Part shown: piece after piece, positions 33,420 to 36,780 of the stretch
Numbering within the stretch: the first letter of the stretch is position 1
Layout: every line of letters starts with the position of its first letter
From: Flavobacteriaceae bacterium
GTDB taxonomy: Bacteria; Bacteroidota; Bacteroidia; Flavobacteriales; Flavobacteriaceae
Reading direction: 5' to 3'
DNA: 36,780 nucleotides
Assembly: GCA_028284745.1 (NCBI GenBank)
Contig: JANQRC010000016.1
Location: 1 to 36,780 of the forward strand
Program-made: the position numbers and the translations under genes
Notes under the pieces: generated by a model
The model's input: the letters and a program-made list of their open reading frames with translations, nothing else
Databases searched by the model: none
What the model was told of the DNA's origin: nothing

Positions 33420-34061
33420 TTAAATGTCTGTATCTAGAAATTCTCTTTTAACTACTGCTGGAACCCCTGCTACCATCACATTATCAGAGACGTCATTGAT
33501 GACTACGGCACCAGCTGCTATCATAACATTGTTACCTACAGTTACATCAGGCAATATAGTCGCACTGGCCCCAACAGAGCAACACTCGCCAATGACTGCC
33601 CTACCCAGCACAGTAGCACCAGGAGATATCTCGCAAAAATGGCCGATCGTAACATCATGATGAATCGATGCTCCTCGATTCAGCAACACTCCTTTCCCTA
33701 ACGAAACCGAATTACTGACAAATGTGTTGCACATGATGTTGCAGCCTTCACCAATAACCACCTCATGGTTGCCGACCGATGCAGACTTGGCAATGATCGA
33801 AGTGAAACGACCTCCTATGCTTTCAAATCTCTCTACGATCCTTTTCCGAACATGCGTACCGCCAATACCGATACCAAATCTATTGTTGACAGACAAGTAT
33901 GCCATCGCAGCTTCTATGTCATTGAGTATTTTGTACTTGCCAAAGAAGTCTTTCCGAGCCGGGACAGCGATGTCGTCATAGAACACGAGATCGTCAACTT
34001 GGTTTTCCTCCAGGATCATCAAGACTTCCTTTGCATGAGCTTTTGCACCAATTACTATCAT
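33420..34061 (-). CDS. PglD/VioB-like sugar N-acetyltransferase
   Basis: The 213-residue protein has the two-part NeuD/PglD layout. A short Rossmann-like N-terminal domain is seen ('MIVIGAKAHAKEVLMIL', 'LVFYDDI'). A hexapeptide beta-helix follows from about 95 to 205 ('SVGNHEVVIGEGCNIM', 'VLLNRGASIHHDVTIGHF', 'VGASATILPDVTVGNN'), ending 'VMVAGVPAVVKRE'. The His of 'IHHDVTIGH' is the expected catalytic base. Such enzymes acetylate the 4-amino group of UDP- or dTDP-4-amino-4,6-dideoxysugars with acetyl-CoA. Its ATGA overlap with the transaminase gene upstream makes that role likely, giving dTDP-Qui4NAc or dTDP-Fuc4NAc. The WecF-like transferase gene follows after four bases, completing a three-gene module. 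Exact sugar is not fixed. Confidence 0.82.
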   Translation of the reverse strand: MIVIGAKAHAKEVLMILEENQVDDLVFYDDIAVPARKDFFGKYKILNDIEAAMAYLSVNNRFGIGIGGTHVRKRIVERFESIGGRFTSIIAKSASVGNHEVVIGEGCNIMCNTFVSNSVSLGKGVLLNRGASIHHDVTIGHFCEISPGATVLGRAVIGECCSVGASATILPDVTVGNNVMIAAGAVVINDVSDNVMVAGVPAVVKREFLDTDI

Positions 34062-35146
34062 ACTATGTCATTGATCGTATTGCAGATAAATGTAACCTGG
34101 TCCGTACTCAACGCCGTATGTAACGGCAGGCACAGCACTCGTTTGGCTATGGATTCTGAAACAGGCATTTTCACATATTCAACATAAGGTAGTGTATTTA
34201 ATGAAGGGTAGAAATATCTTCTTGGGTAGATGCCATGCCCATTAAGGTGACGCTCAGCGACCAACAAAGCTTCTTCAGATCCGAAGAATATGGGATAGTA
34301 GCTATGGTTCCAATCAGTTCCTGGTCGTATGGCCAGCCTGTCGATCTTGTTGAAGTTGAGCATCTGGTCATACGCTTCGACCACCCGCTTTCTTTCAGCA
34401 AGGATATGGTCCATGTATGGTAACACACTCAATCCCATAGCCGCTTGAAGCTCAGAGATCTTTCCGTTGACTCCCAAGCCATGGAAGCTCAATGGGCCAT
34501 CATGACCAAAGTTATGAGCGTAGTAAGAATGGTGAAAGATATCATCACTATCACAAAAGATGGCACCGCCTTCACCCGTGTGGAAAACCTTTGTGGCATG
34601 AAAGCTACACGTGCTAATATCACCATAATTGAACAGTGAGCTACCTTTGTAACTTACCCCAAAGCAATGAGCAGCATCGTAGATCACCTTGATGTTATGC
34701 TGCTTTGCGATGGCCGCTATGGCTTCTACGTTACAGGGATTGCCATACACATGCGTAGCCAGTATGGCCTTTGTCCTCGGTGTGATGGATGCTTGGATCT
34801 TCGTCTCATCTATGGAGAGGTATGTCGGGTCTATATCGACAAAAACTGGCGTGCACCCTTCCCAAACAATACTCGAAGTGGTGGCCACATACGAAAATGG
34901 TGTCGTGATGATCTCACCACCGTTCCCAAAGAGCTTTAATGCGATCTGTATAGGGATCGTGCCGTTGTTCAGTAAGAACATATGCCTCACATTTAGTTTT
35001 TTCTTTATCTTTTCTTCGAGTGCCAATGCGAGCTTGCCTCTGTTAGTGAGCCAGTGAGAGTCAAAGACCTCTTTTAAAATCGTGCTATATTCCTCCTGGG
35101 GTGGAAGAAAGGTCTTTGTGACATATATTTTATCCTTGCCAATCAT
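34058..35146 (-). CDS. DegT/DnrJ/EryC1/StrS aminotransferase, VioA-like
   Basis: A 362-residue PLP enzyme. 'KTFLPPQEEYSTIL' and 'HWLTNRGKL' are at the N-terminus, 'FLLNNGTIPIQIAL' near 57-70, and 'VIYDAAHCFGV' with PLP-binding Asp157. 'SFHATKVFHTGEGGAI' carries the Schiff-base Lys186. The wording is close to VioA, which makes dTDP-4-amino-4,6-dideoxyglucose (viosamine), but 4-amino galacto-forms cannot be excluded. The start at 35146 (MIGKDKIYV) is taken over an upstream in-frame start at 35179, because it forms an ATGA overlap with the methyltransferase gene and the extra 11 residues look non-conserved. It is distinct in sequence from the WecE-type transaminase at 14090, so two 4-amino sugars are possible. 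Confidence 0.83.
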   Translation of the reverse strand: MIGKDKIYVTKTFLPPQEEYSTILKEVFDSHWLTNRGKLALALEEKIKKKLNVRHMFLLNNGTIPIQIALKLFGNGGEIITTPFSYVATTSSIVWEGCTPVFVDIDPTYLSIDETKIQASITPRTKAILATHVYGNPCNVEAIAAIAKQHNIKVIYDAAHCFGVSYKGSSLFNYGDISTCSFHATKVFHTGEGGAIFCDSDDIFHHSYYAHNFGHDGPLSFHGLGVNGKISELQAAMGLSVLPYMDHILAERKRVVEAYDQMLNFNKIDRLAIRPGTDWNHSYYPIFFGSEEALLVAERHLNGHGIYPRRYFYPSLNTLPYVEYVKMPVSESIAKRVLCLPLHTALSTDQVTFICNTINDIV

Positions 35147-35859
35147 GAAGGTTCGTGTTTTACTTCGGCCACACACCACAACCCGGTGATCATTTCACTC
35201 TCATGAAAGCTGTCAAGCTTTGCCTTTTTATCTCTCTTATAAAGATATTTGATCACTGGCATCATAAACTTGGTCATCCATTCTTTCTGGGCTCCGGCCA
35301 ATCCTCTTCTGACGTAGAGTGCCAGCATTGAAGCCATACTTGCATCCCATGAGCCAAATGCTTCCATTTCGTTGATCGCAAACCCCGCCGCTTCGACCAA
35401 CCTTTTTAATGCAAAGGGAGTATAGCGATACTCGTCGTGGGGTACATCATGCAAGGTCCAGAGGAAAGGAATCGTGATCAAGACCTTACCTCCTGGGGCC
35501 AAAACCCTATGGACCTCTTTCAAAACAACTGCCGGGTCCGGAACATGTTCTAGGACTTCGATAAGCATTGCTGACTCAAATGAGTTGTTTTCCAAAGGAA
35601 TGCTTACCCCATCCCAGTACACCTCTGGCTTTATTTCCATTTGGTAGGTTGGATTCTCAATGTCCAGACCTATATAGCTATCAATAACGGCATTTTCCTC
35701 TATGATGGCCTTATAGGGTTTTCTCCCACAACCCACATCGAGAAAGTTACCTTTAAAGTGAGTCTTCGAAACTTTTGATATCAATGCCACTTTCTGCTTT
35801 AGCGGATAGTAAACATCGATATTCTTCTCACTTAATTTTAAATCTCTATAATCCACCAT
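35143..35859 (-). CDS. Class I SAM-dependent methyltransferase
   Basis: A 238-residue methyltransferase. Motif I is 'GNFLDVGCGRKPYKAII' near 36-52, the SAM ribose-binding acidic strand is 'YIGLDIENPTY' near 63-73, and 'ESAMLIEVLEHVPDP' near 94-108 is motif II. 'VLAPGGKVLITIPFLWTLHDVPHDEYRYTPF' is split over 120-150 and has the typical post-motif region of sugar- or glycan-acting enzymes. No membrane helix is evident. It lies between the Wzt-type ATPase gene (six-base gap) and the transaminase gene (ATGA overlap). Placement next to an ABC exporter with a recognition domain recalls chain-terminating methylation in other ABC-dependent O-antigens, but simple sugar methylation is as likely. Confidence 0.8.
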   Translation of the reverse strand: MVDYRDLKLSEKNIDVYYPLKQKVALISKVSKTHFKGNFLDVGCGRKPYKAIIEENAVIDSYIGLDIENPTYQMEIKPEVYWDGVSIPLENNSFESAMLIEVLEHVPDPAVVLKEVHRVLAPGGKVLITIPFLWTLHDVPHDEYRYTPFALKRLVEAAGFAINEMEAFGSWDASMASMLALYVRRGLAGAQKEWMTKFMMPVIKYLYKRDKKAKLDSFHESEMITGLWCVAEVKHEPS

Positions 35860-35865
35860 GACAAT

Positions 35866-36780
35866 TTAGCAAATTTCCCACTGTAACTTAGGGCGGATCA
35901 CACCGATCATTTTCCCAAACCACGCATGATCCCTGTTAGATGTTTCGATAGATTGCCATGCCAGCACATCATGAACATCCACTATTCTCCTTGAATTCTC
36001 TACTAGAAGCAGCCTCAATCTATAGTTGATGTCATTAAGCAGGTGCTTCGGAATCGTAAGCCATGCCTCGTGAATTCCTTTTTCTAGGCCAACTACGGGT
36101 GATATCGTGTTGAAGATCGGGATATCATGCTCTGAAGAAAGTACAACGCTCAGGTTGAAATTCTTCATATCCTTCAAAAGCTCAAATCTGGTATATATCT
36201 TCGTATCGCTGGTTATAGAAAGATCGTCTTCCGAAACGAGTTTCACCTCCAATAAGACCGCACTTCCACCTCTTGGCGCATCTTCTGAACCCTTAGACCA
36301 TTTTTTATGGTGTGCTTGGTTTTCAAAGAAATCACCCAGATAATGATCGACTGTTTCATGAACGTCCCCTTCACGCACCACTTTTCCTTGCTCTAATAGA
36401 ATGGCTCTCGTACATAGATTTTTGACAGCTGCCATATTGTGGCTCACAAACAAGACCGTTCTACCATCTTGAGAGGAGACATCCTTCATCTTGCCGATAG
36501 CTTTTTTCTGAAATTCGGCATCCCCTACTGCCAATACCTCATCGACCACCAAGATATCTGGTTCTAGGTGGGCAGCTACGGCAAACGCCAAGCGGACGGT
36601 CATTCCGCTGCTATAACGTTTTGTGGGGGTATCGATATAGCGTTCGCATCCCGAGAAATCCACGATCTCGTCTATCTTCGAAGTGATCTCTGACCGAGAC
36701 ATCCCTAATATGGCACCGTTGAGATAGATGTTCTCTCTGCCTGTCAATTCGGGGTGAAAGCCTGTGCCCACTTCCAATAA
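35866..36780 (-). CDS. wzt: ABC exporter ATPase, Wzt type with C-terminal domain, 5' end cut by window edge
   Basis: The 304 visible residues begin inside the ATPase: the reading frame runs off the window edge ('LLEVGTGFHPELTGREN'), and Walker A lies outside. The TTG near 36777 is therefore not the start. The ABC signature is 'RYSSGMTVRLAFAV', Walker B is 'DILVVDEVLAVGD' and the H-loop is 'FVSHNMAAV'. These match polysaccharide exporters of the Wzt/KpsT/TagH group. After the ATPase (about residue 150 of the visible part) comes a ~150-residue domain ending 'WFGKMIGVIRPKLQW', as in the Wzt C-terminal carbohydrate-binding domain that recognises the finished glycan end. Its Wzm partner is expected just upstream. 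It implies ABC-dependent export for at least one glycan of this locus. Confidence 0.9.
   Translation of the reverse strand, partial: LLEVGTGFHPELTGRENIYLNGAILGMSRSEITSKIDEIVDFSGCERYIDTPTKRYSSGMTVRLAFAVAAHLEPDILVVDEVLAVGDAEFQKKAIGKMKDVSSQDGRTVLFVSHNMAAVKNLCTRAILLEQGKVVREGDVHETVDHYLGDFFENQAHHKKWSKGSEDAPRGGSAVLLEVKLVSEDDLSITSDTKIYTRFELLKDMKNFNLSVVLSSEHDIPIFNTISPVVGLEKGIHEAWLTIPKHLLNDINYRLRLLLVENSRRIVDVHDVLAWQSIETSNRDHAWFGKMIGVIRPKLQWEIC

Noticed and set aside
33765-34187. Plus-strand open frame of 140 codons
   Set aside because: Spans the antisense of the acetyltransferase/transaminase junction; composition is that of a shadow frame.
35147-35179. Upstream in-frame start for the VioA-like transaminase
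   Set aside because: Adds 11 non-conserved residues inside the methyltransferase gene; ATG at 35146 makes an ATGA junction like others in the operon.
36775-36777. TTG as start of the ABC ATPase
   Set aside because: The frame stays open to the window edge and the sequence begins in the middle of the ATPase domain, so the gene continues outside.
1-36780. CRISPR arrays, tRNA/rRNA genes, transposases or att sites
   Set aside because: No repeat-spacer pattern, RNA gene signature or recombinase-like protein was found on either strand.

Overview
The window is a dense surface-polysaccharide (O-antigen or capsule type) biosynthesis locus from a member of the Bacteroidota, most likely a Flavobacteriaceae-like bacterium. 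The assignment rests on moderate GC (about 40% by eye), the lack of Shine-Dalgarno sequences, gene-to-gene ATGA/TAATG overlaps, TAnnTTTG-type promoter elements, and Bacteroidota-style GDP-fucose synthase and fused CMP-nonulosonate synthetase. There are 35 protein genes, two cut by the window edges. No RNA gene, insertion sequence or CRISPR array was seen, and no gene-free stretch exceeds about 160 bases.

Layout. Block A (positions 1-20390, minus strand) is a run of 19 closely packed genes. It starts with a CMP-nonulosonate synthetase fused to a HAD phosphatase and a NeuB-type synthase without its SAF domain. A GT-B-like protein, an ArnC/GtrB-like polyprenyl-phosphate glycosyltransferase, a hexapeptide acyltransferase and a WecE-type transaminase follow. 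Next come a series of GT4 and GT2 glycosyltransferases, a GT39-like membrane glycosyltransferase and an O-antigen polymerase/ligase-like protein. The block ends with a second DPM1-like GT2 coupled to a polytopic membrane protein, a NodB-type deacetylase, a GNAT acyltransferase and a truncated GT4. Block B (20552-24169, plus strand) is divergent and holds a GT-C-like membrane protein followed by gmd and fcl for GDP-L-fucose. Block C (24184-36780, minus strand) converges on block B. In transcription order it runs from an ABC exporter ATPase (Wzt type, 5' end outside) through a SAM methyltransferase, a VioA-like transaminase, a PglD/VioB-like acetyltransferase and a WecF-like transferase. Four GT2 proteins, a galactosyltransferase-like GT2, a GT4, a GT10 fucosyltransferase and an FkbM-like methyltransferase complete it.

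How it may work (inference). The locus makes at least three activated sugars or their late steps: GDP-L-fucose (gmd, fcl), a CMP-nonulosonic acid (NeuB-like plus NeuA-HAD fusion), and one or two dTDP-4-amino-4,6-dideoxyhexoses (WecE-like; VioA-like plus acetyltransferase). About 18 glycosyltransferases assemble the glycan. GT10 probably adds fucose and the WecF-like enzyme probably adds a 4-acetamido-dideoxyhexose. Wzt with a C-terminal glycan-recognition-like domain implies ABC-dependent export. The O-antigen polymerase/ligase-like protein, two polyprenyl-phosphate glycosyltransferases and three GT-C-like membrane proteins suggest additional periplasmic ligation or side-branch decoration. Missing from the window are Wzm, a Wzx flippase, a priming transferase, RmlA/RmlB, NeuC/NanE and GtrA; these may lie outside.

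The most notable features are the fused and truncated nonulosonate pathway, the fucose cassette arranged convergently with GT10, the ECA-like WecE/WecF parts, the deacetylase/GNAT pair, and unusually frequent TTG/GTG starts.
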